NCBI RefSeq assembly: GCF_002257705.1
Contig: NZ_LSLK01000082.1
Location: 1-14,077 of the forward strand
Reading direction: 5' to 3'
Length of the DNA stretch: 14,077 nt
DNA from: Sporomusa silvacetica DSM 10669
GTDB taxonomy: Bacteria > Bacillota > Negativicutes > Sporomusales > Sporomusaceae
Made by a program: the position numbers and the translations under genes. Numbering within the stretch: the stretch's first letter is position 1; the number at the start of each line of letters is the position of its first letter. Below the pieces are notes generated by a model, which ran no database searches, was not told where the DNA came from, and was given only the letters and a program-made list of their open reading frames with translations. Below are positions 1 through 6,391 of the stretch, piece after piece.

Positions 1-121
1 TGTACACTTCACCGGCATTGTTACCAATACCGGCGCAACACTCGATACGGGTGGCTGGTTAGGCCTTTCCCCGGTGTGGACTTTCACCACACCAGATATC
101 CCCAAGCTTGGCTTGGCGTAC
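1..121 (-). mobile_element. Probable 5' end of a group II intron (domain I), cut by window edge
   Basis: Read on the minus strand, the segment starts GTACGCC, near the GUGYG consensus of group II intron 5' ends. It then shows a stem closed by GTGTGG and CCACAC around GAAAGT, followed by GCCTAACC and ATCGAG. That order (a GTGAAAGTCC-type hairpin, then GCCTAAC) resembles domain I of bacterial group II introns from memory of the family. The intron would run leftwards out of the window, so its reverse transcriptase/maturase and domains V-VI cannot be seen. It begins about 20 bases beyond the terminator hairpin of the upstream gene. This is compatible with the group IIC habit of inserting after terminators but does not prove it. 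No convincing protein is encoded here in any frame. Confidence 0.45.
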
Positions 122-141
122 CATAAAATGCAAGTGGATTT

Positions 142-178
142 AAGAAAAATAGACAGCTATGTGCCTGTCTATATTTTA
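142..178 (-). terminator. Rho-independent terminator (possibly bidirectional)
   Basis: An 8-bp perfect stem, ATAGACAG (149-156) with CTGTCTAT (165-172), encloses an 8-base loop. On the minus strand the stem is followed by ATTTTTCTT, a good U-tract. It lies 70 bases beyond the stop of the small gene at 248-421 and is its likely terminator. The plus strand also has a partial T-rich tail. Confidence 0.6.
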
Positions 179-247
179 TGGGCTTTTATCCAATTTAATA
201 TATCGTTTTCAGTAGCTGAGTCATCCGCGAGTTAGTCAACAGGCGCA

Positions 248-421
248 TCATTTAGCTAACTCCAGCAGCGCCTCTTTATTTTCACTTATAATATCGTCCA
301 TGGCTGTCGCCAATTCGTTTTGTTGTTTGTTGTTAATAAAATCAACAAAATCAATTACTTGACGTTTTTTATCTTCAGGCAATTTTTCAAAATCCTTTAA
401 TAGCTTTTCTGCTAGGGTCAT
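248..421 (-). CDS. Small DUF2281-like protein, possible antitoxin
   Basis: This 57-residue protein starts MTLAEKLLKDFEKLPEDK and is almost wholly helical and charged. The pattern of LP followed by VIDFVDFI resembles the DUF2281 family, small proteins often annotated as VapB-like antitoxins. I chose the ATG at 421 because a strong AGGAGGTGG ribosome binding site lies just upstream (about 425-433). The longer open frame to 502 would put that site inside the gene. A TATAAT at 443-448 gives it its own promoter with a very short leader. No PIN-domain or other toxin follows; the next thing downstream is the terminator and the intron fragment. Family assignment is moderate and the antitoxin role is inference. 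Confidence 0.65.
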   Translation of the reverse strand: MTLAEKLLKDFEKLPEDKKRQVIDFVDFINNKQQNELATAMDDIISENKEALLELAK

Positions 422-442
422 GATGCCACCTCCTATATGTAT

Positions 443-471
443 ATTATACCCAATAAAAGGGTTTTGGAAAA
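443..471 (-). promoter_or_regulatory. Promoter of the DUF2281-like gene
   Basis: A perfect minus-strand TATAAT (443-448) stands 10 bases upstream of the AGGAGG ribosome binding site. The -35 region is poor (TTTTCC at 466-471, 17-base spacer). The leader would be only about 15 bases, and the -10 lies in the 61-base gap after the GIY-YIG gene. Confidence 0.4.
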
Positions 472-482
472 GATTGATTCTC

Positions 483-1361
483 TCAGTCATTATCTTCGCC
501 ATTGTCTGCTATTTCTTTATCCAGCTCTTTGAGTGTCTTGCCTTCGTACCTCCACAACCTTCTACCATTGCCAGCCCCGCCAACAATGGCAGCCGCCGCG
601 TAACTGGGACTATTGAATGTCGCATCTTGCCTAAAGATATAAAGACCGTCACTATGATCTATCATGATGCCTGCATCAACTAAATCTTGGCGAAGCTTTA
701 CGATAAAACTTGGGATCGATAATCGATTTTCCTGTACCGCTGTTGATCCTTTTAAGACAACATACTTATTATGAATAATCGCCATACGAGCAAAGGCACT
801 CTTATTCTTTAGTTCAAAGACCGTTCCAGATACAACAGGATTGTCTTCGACTAATATTCGCGGTTCCAGCATATCGATGCCCAAGGATAATAACAATAGC
901 TTAATCGCTTCCAAAAACTGACTAACCTCGGCTGTATCCACCTCCGATATATTGGGTTTAGTTGGTTCTTGCGTATTATCCAATTTTGTTCTGTATGCTG
1001 CTTTCGCTAAGGCGTAAATTTCCGCTTCCAGATATTTTATTTGTGTCTTGGTTAAATAATCGTCTTTCGAGGAAAAGACAATAGCTTCAGTCCAAAATTC
1101 CTTCTTGCGGGCGTGATCTCTTAGCCGAGGTAAGACAGGGTCGCCTTGGCCAATATACAAAACAGTTTTCTCTAAATCATGCTCGTCTGGGCCAAGTAGC
1201 ATATATACCCCTGGCTTATTTGCCGTGTCTCTCTTCATAAACTGCTCTAGTTGAGTTCGCGGAAAAATAGTTCCATGGATCGTCATATTCGAAATCTCAA
1301 CCGTTCTGAGTCCATTGGGTTGACCATCTGTTAAATATAAACGAATCAGTTTACCAGCCAT
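483..1361 (-). CDS. GIY-YIG nuclease-family protein with DUF4357 domain
   Basis: A 292-residue cytoplasmic protein. The GIY-YIG fold occupies roughly residues 48-130, with GVY at 51-53, YIG at 69-71, the conserved Arg region (RLRDH, 79-83) and a Glu-rich helix near 108-115 (KYLEAEIY) that would carry the metal-binding Glu. The C-terminus (about 249-275, FNSPSYAAAA then GNGRRLW) matches DUF4357, a domain found repeatedly with GIY-YIG nucleases and restriction-type proteins. The start at 1361 is preceded by AAAGGATTG, about 8 bases away. It lies 61 bases upstream of the DUF2281-like gene on the same strand, but that gene has its own promoter. The family's substrate is not known to me; DNA cleavage is the general expectation, and a defence role is possible but unsupported by neighbours. 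Confidence 0.8.
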   Translation of the reverse strand: MAGKLIRLYLTDGQPNGLRTVEISNMTIHGTIFPRTQLEQFMKRDTANKPGVYMLLGPDEHDLEKTVLYIGQGDPVLPRLRDHARKKEFWTEAIVFSSKDDYLTKTQIKYLEAEIYALAKAAYRTKLDNTQEPTKPNISEVDTAEVSQFLEAIKLLLLSLGIDMLEPRILVEDNPVVSGTVFELKNKSAFARMAIIHNKYVVLKGSTAVQENRLSIPSFIVKLRQDLVDAGIMIDHSDGLYIFRQDATFNSPSYAAAAIVGGAGNGRRLWRYEGKTLKELDKEIADNGEDND

Positions 1362-1424
1362 TACATCAATCCTTTAACACAAGATACTTCCCTGTTTGCC
1401 CATGATTCAAAAGTTACGTTAATC

Positions 1425-1460
1425 GTTGGGACAAAGTGCCTGTCCCCAGGTCCCATTTAC
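1425..1460. repeat. REP-like dispersed repeat, family A, copy 1
   Basis: GGGACA (1428-1433) and TGTCCC (1441-1446) form a 6-bp inverted repeat around 7 bases and are followed by a further GTCCCATTT. About 27 of 36 positions match the copy at 13613-13648, including the spacer length and the trailing TCCCATTT. No transposase is nearby. The origin (REP-associated or fossil IS end) is inference. Confidence 0.6.
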
Positions 1461-1645
1461 AAAACCAAAGACAAGCATCCTACGCACTTATCATAATCTA
1501 TATCATATGCAATATTTCATTTCCACGAATTGTTTTTTTGACGAACATCCATTCTCTCAATAAGGAGGTGTCGTTTTTCTATAATATTCCATACTTTTAC
1601 ACAAAATCCTCCCCTATTTCGTGTAAAGGGTGTCGCCCCCCCTAA

Positions 1646-1675
1646 GCAAAAATCGCCTAAACCGAAGTCTAGGCG
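1646..1675 (-). terminator. Orphan terminator-like hairpin
   Basis: CGCCTA (1654-1659) pairs with TAGGCG (1670-1675) over a 10-base loop. On the minus strand the stem is followed by ATTTTTGC. The porin upstream already has its own terminator at 1937-1967, so this one would end read-through or an unannotated short transcript from the 1680-1930 interval. Confidence 0.45.
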
Positions 1676-1936
1676 AACAAAAAACACACATTTGAAATTA
1701 CTCTCAACCCGCAAACCCTTAGTATTACTGGACTTTTCGTTGTATCAACGCAACTGACTCAACATGAAATGTATATTGTGCGTATATATTTTTACGATAC
1801 TTTGCGATATTTGCTGTTACCTGCAATACGGCAATATCGCGGGTTTTAAGCGAAACAGTTTTATTTTAAAAAACTTATTCTTACTTGAAATGTCTTGAAA
1901 AAACTTTTTCGGCGTTGGCAAGCCGTAGACAATGCC

Positions 1937-1967
1937 AACAAAAGCCCCCGGCCAATGCCGAGGGCTT
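1937..1967 (-). terminator. Porin gene terminator
   Basis: An 11-base stem (1942-1952 with 1957-1967, one C-A mismatch) with loop CAAT is GC-rich. It is followed on the minus strand by TTTTGTTGG and lies 44 bases beyond the porin stop. A second inverted repeat, GTTGGCA/TGCCAAC (1914-1939), sits immediately beyond it. Confidence 0.75.
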
Positions 1968-2010
1968 ACTATCTAAATTGGAGTAACCGGGAAAGCCGAC
2001 TGAATATTAA

Positions 2011-3332
2011 TTAGAAACTATACTCTAACTGAGCAAAGAAGTTTTTCTTGTCCTTGCTAAGAGTGTATCCATCAAGGCCTTTAAGCTCCAAGTCGTTGTA
2101 TTGAACAGTCAGGATACCATTACGGAATACAGTGTACTCAACGCCGAACTCAGTACCTTTGACACTATCTAAATTACCAAAAAGTATGTCAAAACTGTTG
2201 ATACTTCCTGATTGACGAGCACTATCAAGGGTAGTGAATTCCAAAGCGTCAAAACCACGATCAGCGTCTCTATAGCCAACCCATGCACCCAAAGACCCTA
2301 CTTTTTCTTTCTTAGCACCTGCATATTGTAGCTTGCCCATCCAAGCTTTTGCTTTATCGCCGTTATAAAATTTTGCAATATCGGCTTCATTTTGGCCATA
2401 TTCACCACTAATAGTGAAATTCTTGATACCAGTATATTTTAAACCCGCAGATGTGCTCTTATAATAAATGCCATCCTCGTCCTTGAGATAAGACAATGAA
2501 ACATGCAGGTTATCAGTTACTTTTGCATCAATGTTTGCAGCCTGGAAATTTGCACTTACATTATAACCGGAATAATAAGTAGAAACCCAATCAGGAATAT
2601 AATAAGGCAGCTCCGAGGTCTTGAAAGCCCCTACAGCAACTTTTACATCTTTACCGCCGCTTACTAGCAAACCATCGCAGTTACCTTGATATCGGCAATC
2701 ATGCCTTGCCCAAGCCAGATGGGTTGACGACCAAAACTATAATTTAACCCTGCAGCTTTGCCAGTAATATAGGCCTGCGTCAGCTTCGAACCATTTTCAG
2801 TACCATCGCCAAACTCCGATTCGGCTTCATAACGACCATGGAAGGTTACGTCATCAGAAATTTGGGATTCCATGTTTAAGCGCAGACGAGTTTTGCTGGT
2901 ATTATCAGATTTACCTGTGGTTAAAACTTTATCTTGATATTCATAACGTTCACGAACTTCACCAGTAAATTTTACTTTGGAAGCATTTTTCTCCAGATTA
3001 TCAACACGGACGCCGAGGTTATTGAGTTCTGCTCCAAATTCAGCTTTCAGAGCTTCAATCTCTTTTTGGGATGCAGCGTCAGCTTTGTCGCTGTTAGCCA
3101 TAGCTTTGGCTACGATAGTAGCAACTTCATAACGGGTAAGAGTTTTATCACCTTGGAAGGTGCCATCGCCGTAACCGGAGATTACGCCAGCTTGAGCAAG
3201 CTTGTTGATGGAGTCATAAGCCCAGTGGTTTGCAGGTACGTCGGTGAAAGGATTCGCAGGAGCAGCCAGTGCAGTTCCTGCTACGCTCATTGCAAATACT
3301 GCTGCAAGAGCCATAGCTGTTTGTTTTTTCAT
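2011..3332 (-). pseudogene. OmpM-type SLH-domain outer-membrane porin, frameshifted
   Basis: In Negativicutes these proteins anchor the outer membrane to peptidoglycan through their SLH domain and form a porin barrel. The upstream half (2664-3332, 222 codons) encodes a signal peptide (residues 1-23, ending TALA), one SLH domain (about 28-79, with NHWAYDSINKL and TRYEVATIVAKAM), a coiled coil (about 85-117) and the first barrel strands. Its frame stops soon after WLGQGMIAD. The rest of the barrel continues in another frame (2011 to about 2690) and ends FFAQLEYSF, the terminal Phe expected of a BAM substrate. Adding one base near 2690 (around GATATC) restores one protein of about 440 residues, normal for the family. 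There is no homopolymer at the break. Ribosome binding site AGGGGG lies 8 bases before the ATG. The break could be real or an assembly error; only the SLH half would be made if real. Confidence 0.85.
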
Positions 3333-3364
3333 GTGTGTTTCCCCCTAGAATTTAAAGTGAGTTT

Positions 3365-3416
3365 CTACGGAGAGATGTTTGTAAGTGTCCATGTTTCCTT
3401 ACCCTTCTCTCCGTAG
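3365..3416 (-). promoter_or_regulatory. Long perfect stem-loop in porin leader
   Basis: CTACGGAGAGA (3365-3375) and TCTCTCCGTAG (3406-3416) are perfect 11-base inverted repeats around a 30-base loop. They lie between the putative promoter and the start codon, so they would fold in the mRNA leader about 32 bases before the ATG. Both arms contain GGAGAG or its complement. There is no U-tract, so it is not a terminator. A role in mRNA stability or translation control of an abundant porin is inference. Confidence 0.6.
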
Positions 3417-3432
3417 TTGCTCTTTGGTAATT

Positions 3433-3461
3433 ATTATAACATAGGGGCCTGGAGGTAAATT
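3433..3461 (-). promoter_or_regulatory. Probable porin promoter
   Basis: A perfect minus-strand TATAAT (3433-3438) within TTATAATAA lies about 100 bases upstream of the start codon. The -35 is weak (AATTTA at 3456-3461, 17-base spacer), which suggests help from an activator at the adjacent tandem repeat. Confidence 0.5.
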
Positions 3462-3481
3462 AAAGATTGGTTAAAGATTGG
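3460..3481. repeat. Tandem 11-bp repeat upstream of porin promoter
   Basis: TTAAAGATTGG occurs twice head to tail (3460-3470 and 3471-3481) and is followed by a partial third unit, TTGAAGAAG. The repeat adjoins the -35 region, the position expected for a direct-repeat binding site of a response regulator. The regulator's identity is not visible. Confidence 0.55.
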
Positions 3482-3545
3482 TTGAAGAAGTTGGAGTGCA
3501 ACTTTCGGCACACGCCAGGGGCTTAATTAATTATACCGGCTTTAT

Positions 3546-3573
3546 AAAAAGCCGCACCCCGAAGGATGCGGCT
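3546..3573 (-). terminator. Terminator of the tRNA gene
   Basis: AGCCGCA (3550-3556) pairs with TGCGGCT (3567-3573) over a 10-base loop containing TTCGGGG. On the minus strand it is followed by TTTTTAT. It begins 8 bases beyond the CCA end of the tRNA. Confidence 0.8.
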
Positions 3574-3580
3574 AATACTC

Positions 3581-3656
<76 letters not shown>

Positions 3657-3888
3657 ATATAGTATTATATTCCCCTGGTTTTGGAATATTACTCAAAAAT
3701 AATAGCCCCAGCCAGAATTCGCACGGTATCCCTCCAATACACAGTATAGCAATACTATTCTCTGATTTTTACAGAATCCCTGCAAATTAAGAAATTTTTC
3801 CCAGCACATCCAGTATACGGGCAGTTCATAAACCACTTACCATCATTATGAAACAAATTAACCTGCTTATTCCGTATCCGACAAACCG

Positions 3889-3969
3889 CTAAAACTTACA
3901 GTCGATTTCTTCCCACAGGTCAAAGTCTGAAACACCTAGTAATTTTTTAGCGCTCTCTGTTTCAAAAGT
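3889..3969 (-). pseudogene. Out-of-frame C-terminal tail of an unknown gene
   Basis: An open frame of 26 codons overlaps the end of the truncated NifB-like gene in a different frame. It reads FETESAKKLLGVSDFDLWEE and ends IDCKF before TAG. It looks like a genuine protein C-terminus, with good helix periodicity and acidic composition. It has no start of its own and is closed upstream by a TAG at 3970-3972. The simplest reading is a deletion joining the front of the NifB gene to the back of a later gene of the same operon. I do not recognise the parent family. Confidence 0.35.
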
Positions 3970-4184
3970 CTATTCAAATCCTCCAGGGCATCAGCAGGTT
4001 CGAGGACGCGCCGGGATACCCCTGGACGGCTTTCGTTGACGCAGTCATAGAGCCGGTTGCAAAAGTTACACTGAATATTGCATTGGGGTGCCACCGGTAG
4101 GTGCACCCGTCCCCAGCGGGCACTTGCTTTTCCATGGAAACAGGGATGATCATTGATAGCCCTTCGTTCCCGGAGTTCACTCAT
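3936..4184 (-). pseudogene. NifB-type radical SAM protein, truncated after 82 residues
   Basis: NifB builds the Fe-S-carbide precursor of the nitrogenase cofactor from two [4Fe-4S] clusters and SAM. This fragment has the family's N-terminal signature: HPCF (13-16), then VAPQCNIQCNFCNRLYDC with the radical SAM cysteines C35, C39 and C42, and NESRPGV (50-56). NifB proteins are usually 290 or more residues. Here similarity ends near residue 70 and the frame closes at 3936, so most of the TIM barrel is missing and no activity is expected. The ATG overlaps the stop of the upstream polyferredoxin gene (ATGA, 4181-4184), with AAAGGGG as ribosome binding site, so it was the third gene of a coupled operon. 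Beyond residue 70 the sequence passes into the tail of another gene. Confidence 0.75.
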
Positions 4185-4987
4185 CGGACTTCCCCTTTCG
4201 TCCGAGTTTGGTCATGTCTACAGGATGGGATTCGTCCGAATTTGATCGCATCTACGGGACAGGTTTTCAGACAATCTCCACAGTTAGTACAATTCGCTTC
4301 ATCGGGACGGGTTCCCATTTCGCAGATGCGTAAACAGGCATCACAGTCGTTGCAGGCGCTGGTCTTGAAAACACGAAAAAAGGCCATACCCTTGAAAAGA
4401 TCAAGTAAACCGCCTGTGGGACAGACAAAACGACACCACAGATTGGCAATGAGCAATCCTGCCGCTACCAAGCCAAGAACAACATACGTGCGAATCAACC
4501 AGTATAGAGAAGCGTGCTCGAAGGAAAGACGGATCGAATTCCAAAACTCTCCAACCCGGATCGGTACCATAGACCGGGGATTGTTAATACCAATACAGAG
4601 AATTAAAACGACTACAATGCCAATGGTCATCCCCACCGGCGCAAACTTTAGGAATCGATTACGAACCCGCATCTTTGAAAACGATATCTTGCCGATCATT
4701 TGATTGACAAAACCACCTGGACAAAGCCAACCGCAAAACGCCCGACCGAAAAGTATCACAGACAGAGGAAGGAATAGCCAGAAACCCCAGAAGTAGCTTG
4801 TAATCCTTCCCCAGCAGGTGATGACCGGGCAGGACTGACAATTCACAAAAGGAACGAGAAAAGGACAGCGAAATATACCGTAAAATGACCATTGTCCCAG
4901 AACAGCCAGCATGGCCAGTTGAATAACTCTGCGAACCTTCGTCAGCAGAAAGCCGCCTGACTTTGCTATTTCTATTTGATTAGACAT
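4181..4987 (-). CDS. NapH-type membrane polyferredoxin (4Fe-4S binding)
   Basis: A 268-residue inner-membrane electron-transfer protein of the NapH/NosR/MauN type. About four membrane segments can be seen (roughly 22-38, 64-82, 113-135, 160-182). The paired signatures CGWLCP (85-90) and CRFVCP (185-190) are the family hallmark. The cytoplasmic C-terminus carries two ferredoxin clusters: C212, C215, C218, C222 and C233, C236, C239, C243. An extra CPF/CQSC/C cysteine group lies at 41-58. Such proteins pass electrons between the quinone pool and periplasmic or cofactor-building partners. The start overlaps the 3' end of the solute-binding gene by 8 bases and has a GGGGG ribosome binding site inside it. 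The NifB-type gene follows with a 4-base overlap. A role in powering uptake or cofactor synthesis is inference. Confidence 0.85.
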   Translation of the reverse strand: MSNQIEIAKSGGFLLTKVRRVIQLAMLAVLGQWSFYGIFRCPFLVPFVNCQSCPVITCWGRITSYFWGFWLFLPLSVILFGRAFCGWLCPGGFVNQMIGKISFSKMRVRNRFLKFAPVGMTIGIVVVLILCIGINNPRSMVPIRVGEFWNSIRLSFEHASLYWLIRTYVVLGLVAAGLLIANLWCRFVCPTGGLLDLFKGMAFFRVFKTSACNDCDACLRICEMGTRPDEANCTNCGDCLKTCPVDAIKFGRIPSCRHDQTRTKGEVR

Positions 4988-5837
4988 CTTTTACCCCCAG
5001 CTTTTCGATCAGAATCCTCCCCTTTTCGGAGGCGGCAGGAATAAATCCATGCTTCTCGAAAATCGCCTGGGACTCGTCCGAACAGATAAAATTCATGTAA
5101 TCATCGGCCAGAGCGCGATCCTTAGCATACTTCATGACCCCAATGGTAAATGTCAGCGGCCCAGGCGGGAACAGGGCCTCGGGAATGGAAATCACATCCA
5201 CTTGTCCGGCAAACGCAGCCATACGGGTCAGACGTCTTTCCACAATAGAAGCCACACCTTCGCCACTTATGATTTTTGACATCATCTTGATGACACAGCT
5301 TTCCTTCTCGATCATATTCTTGAGAACTTCTTTTTCGACGTTCGCTTTTTTGAGAATGCCGATGATGGCATCTCCGCCTGGAGGTGAAGCCCCTAGAGGC
5401 AGGATAACCCGTACCCCCGGTCGTGCTAAATCCTGAACAGATTGGATTCCCGCAGGATTCCCAAGGGGGGTAATCAAAACGTACTCCGTAAAACACAACG
5501 GCCGGAAATAAAGCATTTTATTGGCGTCTCTCAGATTTTTTGCTAATTGCAACACACGTCCGGCAAAGATCTCTGTGACGGCCCCACCTAGGAGCGATTT
5601 CCCTAATGCGCCTGCGAATGCCCCCGTATAATTGATCTGGATGCCGTTTCTCTGTTCATATAGATTATTAGCCTCCATAAATGCATCGGACAATCCTCCA
5701 CAGGACCATACTTGCAGCGAATCTGACTGGAAACGTCCCGCATGCAATAAACCAGGTGTCAGGGCTGCTGCAACGACCGAAGCCACACCTGTCTTAAGGA
5801 ATGTTCTTCTATTTACTCCATCTTTTTTAGTTTCCAC
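4980..5837 (-). CDS. Tat-exported ModA-like solute-binding protein
   Basis: A 285-residue periplasmic binding protein. The N-terminus has the twin-arginine motif NRRTFLKTG (R10-R11) and a hydrophobic stretch to about residue 33 (LLHA, probable cleavage). The mature part has the type II binding-protein pattern of the molybdate/tungstate (ModA) group: LQVWSCGGLSDAF at the start and FICSDESQAIFEKHGFIPA near the end, the latter very typical of ModA. I chose the GTG at 5837 because AAAGGAG lies 7 bases upstream; a longer frame to 5882 would swallow that site. Tat export is unusual for ModA and fits a protein that folds or binds a cofactor before export. No permease or ATPase gene accompanies it. 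The ligand is uncertain. Confidence 0.8.
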   Translation of the reverse strand: METKKDGVNRRTFLKTGVASVVAAALTPGLLHAGRFQSDSLQVWSCGGLSDAFMEANNLYEQRNGIQINYTGAFAGALGKSLLGGAVTEIFAGRVLQLAKNLRDANKMLYFRPLCFTEYVLITPLGNPAGIQSVQDLARPGVRVILPLGASPPGGDAIIGILKKANVEKEVLKNMIEKESCVIKMMSKIISGEGVASIVERRLTRMAAFAGQVDVISIPEALFPPGPLTFTIGVMKYAKDRALADDYMNFICSDESQAIFEKHGFIPAASEKGRILIEKLGVKDV

Positions 5838-5921
5838 AGTTAAACTCCTTTCGTTGAAAATAATTGACTGGCCGCCCCTCACGCGAAGAAGTGCAGCGAT
5901 CTGGCAATAACCATAGAAGCC

Positions 5922-5940
5922 AGCGAATTGCTAATTCGCT
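5922..5940. promoter_or_regulatory. Perfect inverted repeat in the operon leader
   Basis: AGCGAATT (5922-5929) and AATTCGCT (5933-5940) are perfect 8-base arms around GCT, 85 bases before the GTG of the solute-binding gene. The symmetry suits an operator for a dimeric regulator, but it could equally be an RNA hairpin. No clear promoter can be placed beside it. Confidence 0.4.
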
Positions 5941-6108
5941 GATTTGAATGTTAGTAGCTCCTCGTTAGAAAGCCTTTTCTACTTTATTGATGTTCGGCTT
6001 CGATTTTGTCATAAGATTAATATATAGGTAAGGAAAAGTTATTCTATGAATAGCCGTGAAATCCTGCTATGGACCGAATCTTTTGTGCCCTACTGTGTAA
6101 ACATCATA

Positions 6109-6166
6109 AAAAAACGATATGTTTCCTCTCTCAACCCGAGTTGTTTGAGGAAACATATCATTTTTA
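6109..6166. terminator. Strong bidirectional terminator
   Basis: A perfect 13-base stem, GATATGTTTCCTC (6116-6128) with GAGGAAACATATC (6147-6159). On the minus strand it is followed by GTTTTTTTATG, on the plus strand by ATTTTTATC. It separates the oxidase gene at 6392-7408 from the solute-binding operon. It is 230 bases past the oxidase stop, so it insulates rather than tightly trims. Confidence 0.8.
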
Positions 6167-6391
6167 TCTAAGCGTTACATCATATTATGGCATAATTAGT
6201 AGTCTCGCAGGTTGATCTTCACCATTACATGTAGTTCGTGTCTGATGGAAACAAGCCATTCATTCAGCTTTTTACCTCCATCAAAACATTGTCCATTTAA
6301 TTCACCTCTACTTAAGGCAGCCCGGACGGGCTGCGCTCAGGTTCCAGGCCGTGAGACGTTTGTTATGCCGGATAAAGCTGAAACAAGTTCA

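Larger units (their letters stand above)
1362..2010. other. Gene-free interval, 649 bases
   Basis: No convincing gene. It holds a REP-like repeat (1425-1460), two minus-strand terminator hairpins (1646-1675 and 1937-1967), a TTTACAC/GTGTAAA inverted repeat (1596-1602 and 1621-1627), a GCGATATT/AATATCGC inverted repeat (1804-1811 and 1833-1840) and a GTTGGCA/TGCCAAC inverted repeat (1914-1920 and 1933-1939). On the minus strand near 1600 there is GGGGAGGA upstream of an ATG that reaches a stop after 11 codons. A TATTATAG around 1579-1586 could be a -10 for the GIY-YIG gene. Confidence 0.6.
5838..6391. other. Gene-free interval, 554 bases
   Basis: Holds the leader of the solute-binding operon with an inverted repeat (5922-5940), a strong bidirectional terminator (6109-6165) and a short GC hairpin, GCAGCCC/GGGCTGC (6317-6334), beyond the oxidase gene. 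A minus-strand open stretch ends at about 6197 with KKLNEWLVSIRHEL and has no start or ribosome binding site. It may be a decayed gene tail, but I cannot name it. Confidence 0.5.

Noticed and set aside
2..232. Open plus-strand frame reading through the left edge.
   Set aside because: No recognisable domain, it runs through the terminator hairpin at 142-178, and the first 121 bases fit an RNA structure on the other strand better.
248..1361. Toxin-antitoxin pair made of the DUF2281-like protein and the GIY-YIG protein.
   Set aside because: The small gene has its own promoter and is downstream rather than coupled, and GIY-YIG/DUF4357 proteins are not a known toxin partner. Kept only as a weak possibility in the gene entry.
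1517..1714. Minus-strand frame of 65 codons downstream of the porin.
   Set aside because: It runs across the terminator hairpin at 1646-1675, has no good start, and its sequence is dominated by reading of the repeat structures.
2934..3416. Plus-strand frame of 160 codons opposite the porin gene.
   Set aside because: It is the antisense shadow of the SLH/coiled-coil region, rich in Phe/Ser/Cys as expected, and covers the leader stem-loop.
3457..3491. Tandem repeat as a CRISPR array.
   Set aside because: Only two full 11-bp units with no spacers and no cas genes.
5134..5436. Plus-strand and alternative minus-strand frames inside the solute-binding gene.
   Set aside because: The ModA-like frame on the minus strand has a Tat signal, typical end motif and operon overlaps. 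The others are shadows.
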